Below are positions 50,458-62,858 of a stretch of 64,000 bases of DNA, piece after piece. How positions within the stretch are numbered: position 1 is the stretch's first letter; each line of letters opens with the position of its first letter. This DNA comes from Verticillium longisporum. Its lineage: Eukaryota; Ascomycota; Sordariomycetes; Glomerellales; Plectosphaerellaceae. A model generated the notes under the pieces. It searched no databases and was not told the DNA's origin. It saw only the letters and a program-made list of their open reading frames with translations. The stretch spans positions 2,356,001-2,420,000 of the forward strand of contig JAETXT010000001.1 in assembly GCA_019188255.1 (NCBI GenBank), given 5' to 3'. Both the position numbers and the translations under genes were made by a program.

Positions 50458-51100
50458 TTCTTTAATTTCTATAATCTATAATTAGATTAAGCTAAATAAT
50501 AGATTAATTAAAATATATTAGAATTTAAAAGCGAATTATTTATTATAATAGATATTACTCTAAAGATAAATTAATAAGAATATTATTAAAATCGTCGAGG
50601 AGTAGCTATAATAAGAAGATTATACTTAAACTAGGATCTTCTCTAGAAAATTATAATCGAAATATTAATAAATAAACGATTTAAGCTAAATTATAAATAT
50701 AGGTCCTTTAAGCCCTAATCTATAAACTCTATAAATAGAGATATAAGAATAATCTCTTAATTTAATATCTTATTAAATATACTTTTATTATAAAGAATTA
50801 TAATAAATTATTTATTTATAATTATAAAATACTTAAAGAGGATATTATCATTATTTAAATTAATAAATAATTTATTATTATTAAAATTAAGAATATTTTC
50901 TAATTTAATATAAATATAGCTTAAATCGTAGAATAATTAATAATAAAACTTATTTATATTTTATAAATAATATAGCGAAACTATACTTAGAACCTTAAAG
51001 CGATTTATAAAGAAGATTTTAATAAAAACGATATAAATATTTATTAAAAAGATTTCTAAAGCTTTATAAAATAGGAGTATTTATTAAAAGATTTATAAAA
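50458..51100 (+). pseudogene. gag: Gypsy-B gag N-terminal part (B7)
   Basis: Collinear with 11416-12058 of B4, then cut by B8. Contains the leader and the capsid region, with RIP stops. Confidence 0.75.
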
Positions 51101-51297
51101 TATAAAGGTATAGGGCTAAGGGCCTAGATTAGGGAAAGTAATTAGATTAGCGAATAATCGGTAAACTATTATATTAACTTTAACTTATCGAAGCTATCGA
51201 GTATAGCCTCGACTTCTCTTTTTAAATTAGGGCTTATCGCTAAAGCATCTACGATAATATAAATAGGGGTTAGGTTCCTAACGTCCTACTCCTTATA
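51101..51297 (-). repeat. Gypsy-B 3' LTR of B8
   Basis: 197 bp, followed by the polypurine tract (51298-51311, minus strand). Confidence 0.9.
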
Positions 51298-51336
51298 TTA
51301 CCTCCCCTCCTAGAGGTCTAGTCCCTAGAACTCGTA

Positions 51337-53142
51337 ATACCTTCGCTAATACGTCTTAGTACCTTAACGTATTACTTCTTAGGCCTTATTCCCTAATATA
51401 GCTATAATATAGAGCTAGGTTAAATATATCGTAGAACTTATAATAATAATAATACTAATAATAGCTTAGAAATAAGTAATAATATAGAATAGTCCCTATT
51501 ACCTATTTATAAATAATAGTTTATTATACTTATTTTATAAAATTCTTTCTATTATACTTATAATTCTCCTAGACCTCGCTATCCCTAGCTTCTTTTAATA
51601 ATCGATATCCCTATAATTTATTATATTCCTATCTTATCTATTTAATCCTATATTTATCTTTAAATATCCTAATTATTCTATTTAATTATTACGATATTAG
51701 ATATTATTCTTCATTTTAATGAAATATATTTATATAATCCTTAACTAGCCTAGGCTTACGATTACTAACTTCCTAATACTAAGGCCGGGAACCCTTTATA
51801 TAAATACTATTTTAATAAACTCGCCTCTTAGCTAGATATCGAATATATAATTAAACGATTTAATATTAAATATATTATTTATAAATTTAATAAAAACGCT
51901 TATTTTATTATAAATTCGCTAAATCTTCTAGCTATATTAGCTAATAATTATAGATCCTTAAGCCCTTTTATAGAATTACTTAGTTTATCTAATAAGAAGT
52001 CTATAATTAAATATATATTAATAAAAGTATAACTTTATATAACTATTTATTAAAATAGTATACCTATTATCTCTCCTATTTTATTAAAATAATTAAATAT
52101 TTTAAGAAAATATCGGAAATTATTATCGATTTAATTAATAATAGCTATTTCTATAATATTTTAAATTATATTTAATCTTTTAAATTCCCCTTAGTTAATT
52201 ATATAATATCTATTTACTAAGATATCCTCGATATATTTATTATTATCTTTCTAGCTTCGTTAATTTATAAATTTCTTAGCCCTTTATTTTATATCCTTTT
52301 ATTAATTAAATCTTCTTTAATAGATTTAGCCTCTAAATTATAAAGCCCTTAAAGAAGCTATTATTATTTATTAACCTAAATATATTATTTATTATTAAGA
52401 GGCCGATACCCTCGAGCTTATTTTATTCTATTTATATATTAATTTATATAATTATTTTTTAAATAGCGAAAACGTTATTAAATTAATCTATAATTACCTT
52501 AAATTTCCTATTAACCCTAAGCTTATCGATCTATTGATAGATACCCTTAATAGTAATAATTCTATTTACTTATACTTTTATAGTACTTATTACCTAAGCT
52601 ACGCCCTTATTAGCCAATCGTCCTCTTATATCTCTAAGAATATTAATATTATTATAGCCTTTATTATAAACGAGAAAGAGAATATTATTATTAAGAAAGA
52701 AATAATAATTATAAAGAAGAAAAAGATAAAAGAATATAAAATAATAGAGAAAGCTACTAAGCTTATAGCTATTAAAGAGAAGAAGGTAGCTAATATTAAG
52801 GCTTATATTTATAAGGCTTAAGAGGAGCTCTATTATATTATTAATAATTCTAAGGCCTTTAAGGAAATACTTATAGCTCGAACTCCTACTTCTAAGGCTA
52901 TTACTACCTTAAAGGGGTTAGCTAAGCGCTCTATTCTAGCTCTAGCCCTTAATTACTTAGCGAAGAGAATTTAATTAATTCCTCGGAAAGCTATATAAAT
53001 TATTAACGATAACGAAGAAAATAATAATAATAATAATAATAAAAGTATTAATAAGCTAATTATTAAGGGTTTAATTAAAATAGATAACTTAGAATAATAT
53101 TTCTTTTATTTAAATAAAGATAAGGGGGAGTTAATATCCTAA
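51337..53142 (+). pseudogene. Gypsy-B aORF, reference copy (B8), 601 codons
   Basis: Opposite to pol, from about 40 bp inside the 3' LTR to the pol end. The start is ATA here (ATG in four other copies). One frame runs to TAA at 53140-53142, broken only by TAA/TAG at Gln/Trp-like positions. Residues 1-80 are Asn/Ser-rich. 100-440 are mixed, with A-R-R-S-N-I-K-H-I-I and S-L-S-P-F-I-G-L-L in other copies. 400-494 (52534-52821) are stop-free and include a Lys/Glu-rich coiled coil (447-494). L-A-K-R ends at 545 before a TAA at 52972 that may be a former CAA. A tail of Asn, Asp, Glu and Lys follows. No known domain recognised. Confidence 0.7.
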
Positions 53143-53149
53143 TAATAAT

Positions 53150-56100
53150 AGCTATAAAGCGCTATTATATTATCTAATTAACGTATTAATAATATTATTA
53201 AAGCTTAATATTAGAATTCTACTTTTATTTTCTTATTTTTCTTATATAATAATTTATTAATAATTAATTTAGGAATATAGTTATTTATCCTATTATTTAT
53301 ATTTATACTTTTAATACTTTTAGTACTTTTTTAAGGTTTATATTATATTTTCGAGGTAGCTTTTAGATTCCTAAATATTATATTCTACTAGCTATTTAGC
53401 CTATTTTACTAAATAGAACCTTTACCTTTAATCCTCTTTATAGAATATAATATCTTCGATTTCCTATTTATCCTATTTATTCTCTAATATAGGGAGGTAA
53501 GCTAATTATTTAGTATCGATTTAGTAATTATATTATAGCTCTAGGGAAGAGATAGGGAAGATATTATATATTCTAGAGTAAATCTTAAAGAATATTATAT
53601 AATAAGCTTATTCGCTTACCTATTCTATAATCTAGACCTAGATATACTATAATACTAGCTTCTAATCCGCTTTAAACTAGAAGTTCTTAATAAAGAGTCC
53701 TATAACGTCCTTAACGCTAAAGGTTTTTAATATATACTTCTTATTATAATAGAAGGCTTAAATATATATTATATATTATTAGTTTTTATTAATTATTTAG
53801 CGAATAATCGTAATCTTCTCGATCCTTTCCTTTATACCTTAGACCTTTATATCCTATCTTAGGGCTACGTAATTAACTATTCTAAGGTAATACTTATAAA
53901 GGGCTTTAAATAATAAGATATTAATAATACTATATATACTGTTATTATATAAGAATTCTATTTCTTTTAAATAATATAATTACTCTTTTAATATTTAATC
54001 GTTAATATAGTAAAGGTATTTTTCTAATATTTAATAAGTTCTCTCTATCTACTTATCTATCTAAGGGTAATAAGTAATAGAGAAGCAGTACTAAATTATT
54101 CTTTCTTAATAGAATTCCTCCTAGAATTTACTTATAAGGAGTTTATCTCTATTATTTATTATACCCTCTAGGCTCCTAAACCTATATTCTATTTCTTTAT
54201 AGAGGATCGTACTTAAGCTAATAGCTATTAATATCTTATATATAGCTAAGAATTAAATAGCTTTTATAAATTAATCTATAATTATAAAAATAAAATCGTA
54301 TTCTAAGCTATTATCTTTTAATATAGGGCTTAAGCTTATAATAAAGTTTAAAGATATTTCTTAGAAAGGATAAGATAGGAGTAATAGCGATTATAGCTTC
54401 TTATATAATCTATATTAAAGTACTTAAGTCCTTTAATATACTAAGTATTTAGTAATATAATAATAGATATTAATAAATATATTTTCTTAATAGAATTTCC
54501 TCGTTAATAGCTTAAAGGTCTTATTTACCCCTATATATCCTACTTAGGGGTTATTATAATATTACTTTAATAGCTCCTTATAGAGTATTCCTTATATAAG
54601 GATAACTAATTATCCCTTAAAGAGGAGAATACTTTAATTATCTATAATATAATCTTCCCTTCTTCTAGCTTATTAGCTTATATTCTCCTTCTAAAAAAGG
54701 CATTTTAGGTTAATAGCCTATAATCTTCTAATTAAATCCTTAAATTCTAAAATAAAGGTAGGCCTTAATATTATTTCGTTCTTTATAAGCTCCTTTATAA
54801 TAGAACGTAAAATATATTAATCTAGAATAATAACCCTAAACTCTATCGATTCCTTAGACCCTTTTCTAGTCCTTTAGCGAATTATTATTAATTTTCTAGC
54901 CTTAGCTTCTTAGCTTCGAGGTTAAGAAGAAGCTTTCTTCTTTACTTTATTTATTATAATAATATAAATATATATTACCCTTTACTTAAAAGGTAAGGGC
55001 CCCTTTTCCCTAGAGCTATAATATCTTCTTAATATAAGGATAAGCTTCTATCCTTATAATATCGCCTAAATAACCTAGATATAGGCTCTACTTATAACGT
55101 CCTTTAGCTTTATCTTTATAATAATTCGCTTAATATCTATAATTAAGTCTTCTATTAATTATAGCTTTTTAGATAATATAAAGAATATATTATTTATTAA
55201 TACTTATTCTCTTATATAATCTAATTATCTTAAGATATTATTAGCTAGGTTTATAATTCTAAATTAATATTAAATTTCGAAATTAAAAGATAATAACTAA
55301 TATACTTATTATATAAGCCTTCCCCGAAAGTCTCTAGCTAAGGCTTATATAATACCCTTAAAGGCTTAATAATTAATTAATACTATAAAGATTTAACTTA
55401 TACCTTCGAAGTAATAATATTAATATTCTAGGCTTTCTATTATTATAAGTAATTCTTATTACTTAATCCTTTATTATTATTCTATTAATAAAAGCTTTTA
55501 TAAATAATAAATAATAGATCTTTAATTATTCTTATATTTTTAGCTAAAGATCCCCGAAATAGTATTATTTAATATATTAATCTCGACCCGATTTTTAAGT
55601 ATATAATCCTAATATTATAAAATCGTAATAATAATAAAAGTAAACTTTAATATTTTAAATACTTTCTATACTTCTAATAGCTATTTAAATAATCCCTTTT
55701 TAACTTTTATAATACTTCCTTTTAATAATATTAATAAAGGTATTATTATCTTAGAATATCTTTTAATAAACTATTAATAGAAGTTAGTAAATCCTAGGAA
55801 TATTTATATATCCTTAAAGGATTTAAGGGGTTATTAATTAACGATTACTCGAATATAGTTTAGGTCTATAGCTATACTTTCCTTAAAGATAATAAACCTA
55901 AGGAATTCTACTTTATCTTAATAGAATAAGTATTTTAATTATTTTATAAAAAGCTTAAAATCTCGAAATCTCTTAAAGATTTATTAAAAATAAGCTATAT
56001 ACTCCTCCTTTATTCTTAAATAAATTAAGATATCGTTTAAGTAAACGATATAGAAATCGTCTAATAATCTAGCGAATATTCTATAAACGTATATTTAGAA

Positions 56101-56950
56101 TATAATAAAGGTATTTATAAGCTTAAGTAATATTATAATATATTTATAATATTTATATCGAATTTAGAATATAGTTTTCTATTAATTATTCTCTTTAATA
56201 TAAATTTAATAATAAATATCTTAAATATTTACTTTAAAGAAATACTTTACTTTAATTAAATAGTCTAAAAGTTCGCTTATTAAAAGGAGAAAGTACTAAT
56301 TCTTTATAATAATTATATTTAGACTTTAATAATTAATATAGAGGTATAAACTCCTATCCTTCTTTAATATAAATAATACTAGAGCCCCTATAAAGCTAAT
56401 AGATTTCTTAATTCTCCTTATAGCCTCCCCTTCTATTATATAGCGATAGAGCTCTTCTAGCTATTTCTAGGATAATAAATAGATTAGCCTATAAAGAGGT
56501 TTAGCCCTTTCTTTTAAGTTTATTAAATATTCTATATCTTTTAATATTAATAATTCTTTTATTAAATCTTTAGAGAATATATCTTTAAATTCTATAAATT
56601 CTAAAAGAAATACTTTAATTCGTTTATTATTAAAAGAGGGCTTATTAATAATAGGAATTATTATATTAAATATTATAGCTATTACCTAAATAACGTAAAC
56701 GATATAAGCCTTAGCTTTATCTTCGATTATTATCTTTATAAACTCCTTAAGGTCTATATTAGATATATAGCCTTAAGTAAAAGATTAAGTAATAATATCT
56801 ATTTAAATATTTTCCTTATTTATATTATTATTAAATAAAAGGATATACTTTAATCCTTTAAATCGTTCTATATATATAAATAACCGATATAATAATCGGA
56901 GTCGATTCTATATATTTAATAAATAGAATAAAAAAGCGAATAATCTATAG
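53150..56950 (-). pseudogene. pol: Gypsy-B pol (B8)
   Basis: Minus strand: chromodomain near 53380-53490, integrase near 53800-54800, RNase H near 55250-55570, RT near 55800-56480 (YLDD region near 56030), protease near 56900. Collinear with B4 without gaps; RIP stops throughout. Confidence 0.82.
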
Positions 56951-58400
56951 CTATTCGCTATCTATTTATTAAATATTTATAGTTTAAGAGCTTCTATATC
57001 TTCTACCTCTTATAGCTTTAATAGCTAAACGAGGGTAAAATTAATAATATCTATAATAACGCTAATATCTAAATTAATAGAGAATTTAATTTCCTTACTT
57101 TATTAGATAATAATTATTAATGCTTTCGTAGTTTTCTTAATATTTATTTTTAATATAATATTCTTTAGATCGGAACTTATATTAAATCGTTTTCCGAGAA
57201 TTCTATTATCTAGATACCCTTAAATATAAATAATTAAATATTAATAATTATAGCTTTTAGCCTTTATAGCTTAGGCTAAATATAGTTCTATATTTAATAT
57301 TTTAGCTTATTATAATAGAAATATATATTAAATAGCATTATAGAGGTAGTATTTCGGCTATTTAATAATATTCTTATAGGGTAAGGGTTTAGGTTTCTCG
57401 CCTACCTTAGTATAATACCTCTATTATAATAAGAGGAACGACCTTACTTTATTAACGATTAATCCTATAAGGCTTCTCTCTTTAAGGCCTTATAGCTAAA
57501 GGTAATATTATAAAGTTCGCCCTAAGCTAATTAAGAATAAATTCGTTTCTTACTTTCCTATTATTTATTCTATAACTTATTAACGTCCTATATTTATTAA
57601 GCTTTATATATAATCGCTTTAACATCCTCGATAAGAATATAATATTCTATTAATTTATCCTTTATAAAGTAAAAGAATTATTAAAAATACCCGAAAACGT
57701 ATTCTTCGCTATAATTTATATTTTCGCTAAATAATTAATAAATATTCTCTTAACGATTAAAGAAAATAAGAAAGGAGATATCCCTATTTCCTTAAAAGTA
57801 GAGTAAATATAATTATTCTTAATAAGCTAAATTTTATAAATCCTTTAATAAATACTCCTATTTTATAAAGCTTTAGAAATCTTCTTAATAGATATTTATA
57901 TCGTCCTCGTTAAAGTCCTCTTTATAAATCGTTTCGAGGTTCTAGGCGTAGTTTCGTTATACTATCTATAAAATATAAATAAATTTTATTATTAATTATT
58001 CTATAATTTAGGCTATATTTATATTAAATCGGAAAGTATTTCTAGCCTCGATTATAATAAATTAATTATCGATCTAAGTAATAATAATATCTTCTTTAAG
58101 TATTTTATAATTATAAATAAATAATTTATATAATTCTTTATAATAAAAGTATATTTAATAAAACGTTAAATTAAGAGGTTATTTTTATATCTCTATTTAT
58201 AGAGTTTATAGATTAAGGCTTAAAGGACCTATATTTATAGTTTAGCCTAAATCGTATAATCGCTAATACTTTAATAATAGTTTTCTAGAAAAGACCTTAA
58301 TTTAAATATAATCTTCCTATTATAGCTACCCTTTAACGATTCTAATAATATTCCTATTAATTTATCTTTAAAATAATATTTACTATAATAAGTAGTTCGC
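56950..58400 (-). pseudogene. gag: Gypsy-B gag (B8)
   Basis: Nucleocapsid and capsid region on the minus strand, with the knuckle region near 57250-57310 and the capsid to about 58390. The leader (58400-58473) separates it from the 5' LTR. Confidence 0.7.
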
Positions 58401-58473
58401 TTTTAAGTTCTAATATACCTTAATTAATCTATTATTTAGCTTAATCTAATTATAGATTATAGAAATTAAAGAA

Positions 58474-58670
58474 TATAAAAGTATAAAACTAAAGGCCTAG
58501 ATTAAGGAAAGTAATTAGATCGGCGAATAATTAGTAAACTATTATATTAACTTTAACTTATCGAGGCTATCGAGTATAGCCTCGACTTCTCCTTTTAAAC
58601 TAGGGCTTATCGCTAAAGTATCTATAATAATATAAATAAGGGTTAGGTTCCTAACGTCCTACTCCTTATA
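58474..58670 (-). repeat. Gypsy-B 5' LTR of B8
   Basis: 197 bp TATAAAAGTA...CTCCTTATA; right flank AAAAATAAAT belongs to B7. Confidence 0.9.
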
Positions 58671-60766
58671 AAAAATAAATATTAGGAAAATTATAAAAAT
58701 ATTAACGATTATTATCTAATAAAGTAAAGAAATTAAATTCTCTATTAATTTAGATATTAATATTATTATAAATATTATTAATCTTACCCTTATTTAGCTA
58801 TTAAAGCTATAAGAAATAGAAAGTATAGAAGCTCCTAAATTATAAACGTTTAATAAATAAATAGCGAATAATTATAGATTATTCGCCTTCTTATTCTATT
58901 TATTAAATATATAAAATCGACCTTAATTATTATATTAACTATTTATATCTATAGAATAATTTAATAGGTTAAAGTATATCCTTTTATTTAATAATAATAT
59001 AAATAAGGAAAGTATTTAAATAGATATTATTACTTAATCCTTTACTTAGGGCTATATATTTAATATAGACTTTAAAGAGTTTATAAGGATAATAATCGAA
59101 GATAAAGCTAAGGTTTATATTACTTATATTACTTAAATAATAGCTATAATATTTAATATAATAATCCTTATTATCGATAAGCTTTCTCTTAATAATAAAT
59201 AAGTTAAAGCGTTCTTTTTGGAATTTATAGAATTTAAAGATATATTCTATAAAGATTTAATAAAAGAATTATTAATATTAAAAGATATAAAGTATTTAAT
59301 AGACTTAAAAAAAAGGGCTAAACCTCTTTATAAGCTAATCGATTTATTATCCTAGAAATAGCTAGAAGAGCTTTATTATTATATAGTAGAAAGGGAGGCT
59401 ATTAAGAGAATTAAGAAATCTATTAATCTTATAAAGGCTTTAGTATTATTTATATTAACGAAGGATAAGAGTTTATACTTATATATCGATTATTAAGGTC
59501 TAAATATAATTATTATAAAGAATTAATATTTATTCCCTCTAATAAATAAACTTTTAGATTATTTAATTAAAGTAAAATATTTCTCTAAAATAGATATTTA
59601 GGATATTTATTATTAAATTTATATTAAAAAGAATAATTAAGAGAAAATTATATTCTAAACTCAATATAAATATTATAAATATATTATAATATTATCTAAG
59701 CTTATAAATACTTTTATTATATTTTAAGTATATATTTACTAAATATTCGCTAGATTATTAAACGAGTTTTATATTATTTATTTAAATAATATCTTAATTT
59801 ATTTAAGAATGAGGAAGGAGTATATAATTTATTTTTAATAAATCCTTAAAAAACTTCGAGACTTTAAGCTTTTTATAAAATAATTAAAATATTTATTCTA
59901 TTAAAATAAAATAGAATTCCTTAAGTTTATTATTTTTAAAGAAAATATAGCTATAAACTTAAATTATATCTAAATAATTATTAATTAATAACCCCTTAAA
60001 TCCTTTAAAGATATATAAATATTCTTAAGATTTATTAATTTCTATTAATAGTTTATTAAAGGATATTGTAAGATAATAGTACCTTTATTAATATTATTAA
60101 AAGGAAATATTATAAAGGTTAAGAAAGGATTATTTAAATAGCTATTTAAAATATAAAAAGTATTTAAGGTATTAAAGCTTACTTTTATTATTATTATAAT
60201 CTTATAATATTAGGAGTATATATTTAAAGGTTAAATTAAGATTAATATATTAAATAATACTATTTTAGGGATCTTTAGCTAAAAATATAAAAATAGCTAG
60301 AGATTTATCGCTTATTATTTATAAAAGCTTTTATTAATAGAATAGTAATAAAAGATTAAATAATAAGAACTATTTACGATAATAGAAAGCCTAGAATATT
60401 AATACTATTATTTTAAAGGTACGGGTTAAGTCTTTATAGTATTAACTAATTATTAAGCCTTTAAGGATATTATATAGGCTTTAATTAAAGACTTTTAGGG
60501 AAGGCTTATATAATAAACATATTAGTTATTATCTTTTAATTTCGAGATTTAATATTAATTTAGGGTTATAAACCTAGCTAATAGTCTTTTAAGATAATTA
60601 AACTATATAGGAGAATAAATATTAATAAGTAATATATTCCTCATATTATCTAAAAAGCTATAATTAATAGAAGATTTAGTTATAGATATTAAGCAAACTA
60701 TTATAAAGATAAAGCTAAAGGATACTATAAATAGAGCCTATATCTAGGCTATATAGGCAATACTAT
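58671..60766 (+). pseudogene. pol: Gypsy-B protease, RT and RNase H (B7)
   Basis: Collinear with 12739-14830 of B4. Shows K-D-K-S-L-Y-L-Y-I-D-Y-*-G-L-N near 59463-59510, the Y-L-D-D site (as Y-L-N-N) near 59780 and the S-N-N-T-I-*-G-I-F-S RNase H motif near 60260. Cut at 60766 by B9. Confidence 0.8.
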
Positions 60767-60963
60767 TATAAAGGTATTAGGCTAAGGGCCTAGATTAAGG
60801 AAAGTAATTAGATTAGCGAATAATTAATAAGCTATTATATTAACTTTAATTTATCGAGGCTATAAAGTATAGCCTCGACTTCTCCTTTTAAACTTAAGCT
60901 TATCACTAAAGCATCTACGATAATACTAGGAGGGGTTAGGTTCCTAATATCTAACTCCTTATA
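60767..60963 (-). repeat. Gypsy-B 3' LTR of B9
   Basis: 197 bp TATAAAGGTATTAGG...CTCCTTATA; left flank ACTAT in B7. Confidence 0.9.
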
Positions 60964-61002
60964 TTACCTCCCCTCCTAGAGGTCTAATCCCTAGAACTCG
61001 TA

Positions 61003-62811
61003 ATGCCTTCGCTAGCGTATCTTATTACCCTAATATATATTACTTATAGAGTCTATCCCTTAGTATAATTATAATATAGAGTTAGGTTAGATATATTATA
61101 GGAATTATAATAATAGTAATATTAATAGTAGCCTAGAAGTAGGTAATAATATAGAATAGTCCTTATCGTTAATTTATAAGTAATAGTTTATTATACCTAT
61201 TTTATAAGGTTCTCTCTATTATATTTATAATTCTCCTAAATTTCGCTATCCCTAGCTTCTTTTTAATAATCGATATTATTATAATTATTATATCCTTATA
61301 TCGTCTATTAATCCTATATTTATCCTTAATTACCTTAATCCTTTTATTTAATTATTATTATATTAAATATTATTCTCTACTTTAATAAAATATATTTATA
61401 TAATCCTTAGCTTATTTAGGCCTATAATTATTAGCTTCTTAATATTAAGGCTAGGAACCCTTTATATAAGTACTATTTTAGTAAGCTCGCCTCTTAGCTA
61501 GATATCGAATATATAATTAGATATTCTAATATTAAATATATTATATATAGATTTAATAAAAGCGCTTACCTTATAATAAATTCGCTAAATCTTTTAACTA
61601 TATTAATTAATAATTATAAATCCTTAAACCCCTTTATAGGGTTATTTAGTTTATTTAATAAGAGGTCTATAATTAAATATATACTATTAAGGGTATAATT
61701 CTATATAATTATTTATTTAAGTAATATATTTATTATCTCTTTTACTTTACTAAAGTAATTAAATATTTTAAGAAAATATTAGAAATTATTATCGATTTAA
61801 TTAATAATAGCTATTTCTATAATATTATAGGTTATATTTAAATTTTTAGGTTCCTTTTTATTAATTATATAATATTTATTTATTAAAATATCCTCTATAT
61901 ATTTACTATTATCTTTTTAGCTTTATTAATCTATAAATTTCTTAGCCCTTTATTTTATATCCTTTTATTAATTAAGTCTTCTTTAATAGATTTAGCCTCT
62001 AAATCGTAAAGCCCTCGAGGAAGCTATTATTATTTATTAACCTAGATATATTATTTATTATTAAAAGGCTAATATTCTTAAACTTACCCTCTTCTATCTA
62101 TATATCGATTTATATAATTATTTTCTAAATAATAAAAATATAATTAAATTAATCTAGGACTATTTTAATCTTCTTATTAACTTTAAGTTTATTAACCTAT
62201 TAATAAATACCTTTAATAATAATAATCTTATCTATTTATATCTTTAAAGTATTTATTATTTAAGCTATACCTTTATTAATTAATTATTATTTTATATCTT
62301 AAAGAATATTAATATTATTATAGCTTTTATTATAAGCGAGAAAGAGAGTATTATTATTAAGAAAGAGGCTATAATTATAAAGAAGAAGGAGGTATAGGAG
62401 TATAAAGTAATAGAGAAGGCTACTAAGCTTATAGCTATTAAGGAAAAGAAGATAGCTAATATTAAAGTTTATATCTATAAGGCTTAAGAGGAGCTCTATT
62501 ATATTATTAATAGTTTAGAGGCTTTTAAGGAAGTATTAATAGCTCGAACTCCTACTTCTAAAGCTATTATTACTTTAAAGGGATTAGCTAAGCGCTCTAT
62601 TCTAGCTCTAGCCCTTAGCTATTTAATAAAGAGAACTTAATTAATTCCTTAGAAGATTATATAAATTATTAATAATAATAAAGAGAATAATAATAATAAT
62701 AATAATAATAAAAATATTAATAAATTAATTATTAAAGGTTTAAATAAAATAAATAATTTAAAATAATTTTTCCTTTATTTAAGTAAAAGTAAAAAAGAAT
62801 TAATATCTTAA
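61003..62811 (+). pseudogene. Gypsy-B aORF (B9)
   Basis: ATG at 61003-61005 intact. It is 1638 bp to the first conserved TAA (62638-62640), the same as B3, B4 (without TRIM-D) and B8. The tail with eight to nine AAT codons (near 62688-62710) ends at TAA 62809-62811, one codon longer than B8 through trinucleotide slippage. The K/E-rich region is near 62330-62490. Confidence 0.68.
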
Positions 62812-62858
62812 TAATAATAGCTATAAAATATTATTATATTATTTAATTAATATATTAA

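Larger units (their letters stand above)
51101..58670 (-). mobile_element. Gypsy-B copy B8, full length, uninterrupted
   Basis: 7,570 bp with LTRs 51101-51297 and 58474-58670. All parts are present in one piece, so it is the cleanest Gypsy-B. Flanks are TAAAA (left) and AAAAA (right), which do not match, and 680 bp of the host B7 is missing at this site. Confidence 0.9.
50260..60766 (+). mobile_element. Gypsy-B copy B7, split by B8 and cut by B9
   Basis: 5' LTR 50260-50457, gag 50458-51100, then B8, then protease to RNase H at 58671-60766, where the LTR of B9 begins. Relative to B4, 680 bp (12059-12738) is missing at the B8 site. The remaining 3' part (integrase, aORF, 3' LTR) is not in the window. 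Confidence 0.85.
60767..62858 (-). mobile_element. Gypsy-B copy B9, 3' part
   Basis: Minus-strand element. The 3' LTR is 60767-60963 with polypurine tract, then the aORF (61003-62811), then only the last bases of pol before B10 begins at 62859. The rest lies beyond the window. Confidence 0.85.

Noticed and set aside
52534..52821. A separate 95-codon gene starting with TTG
   Set aside because: It is the stop-free part (residues 400-494) of the longer aORF at 51337-53142, not an independent gene.
53010..53045. AAT/ATT trinucleotide runs as independent microsatellites (also near 16846, 21130, 25640, 47130, 62690)
   Set aside because: They are the Asn-rich tail of the aORF, found at the same place in every copy; only small length changes.
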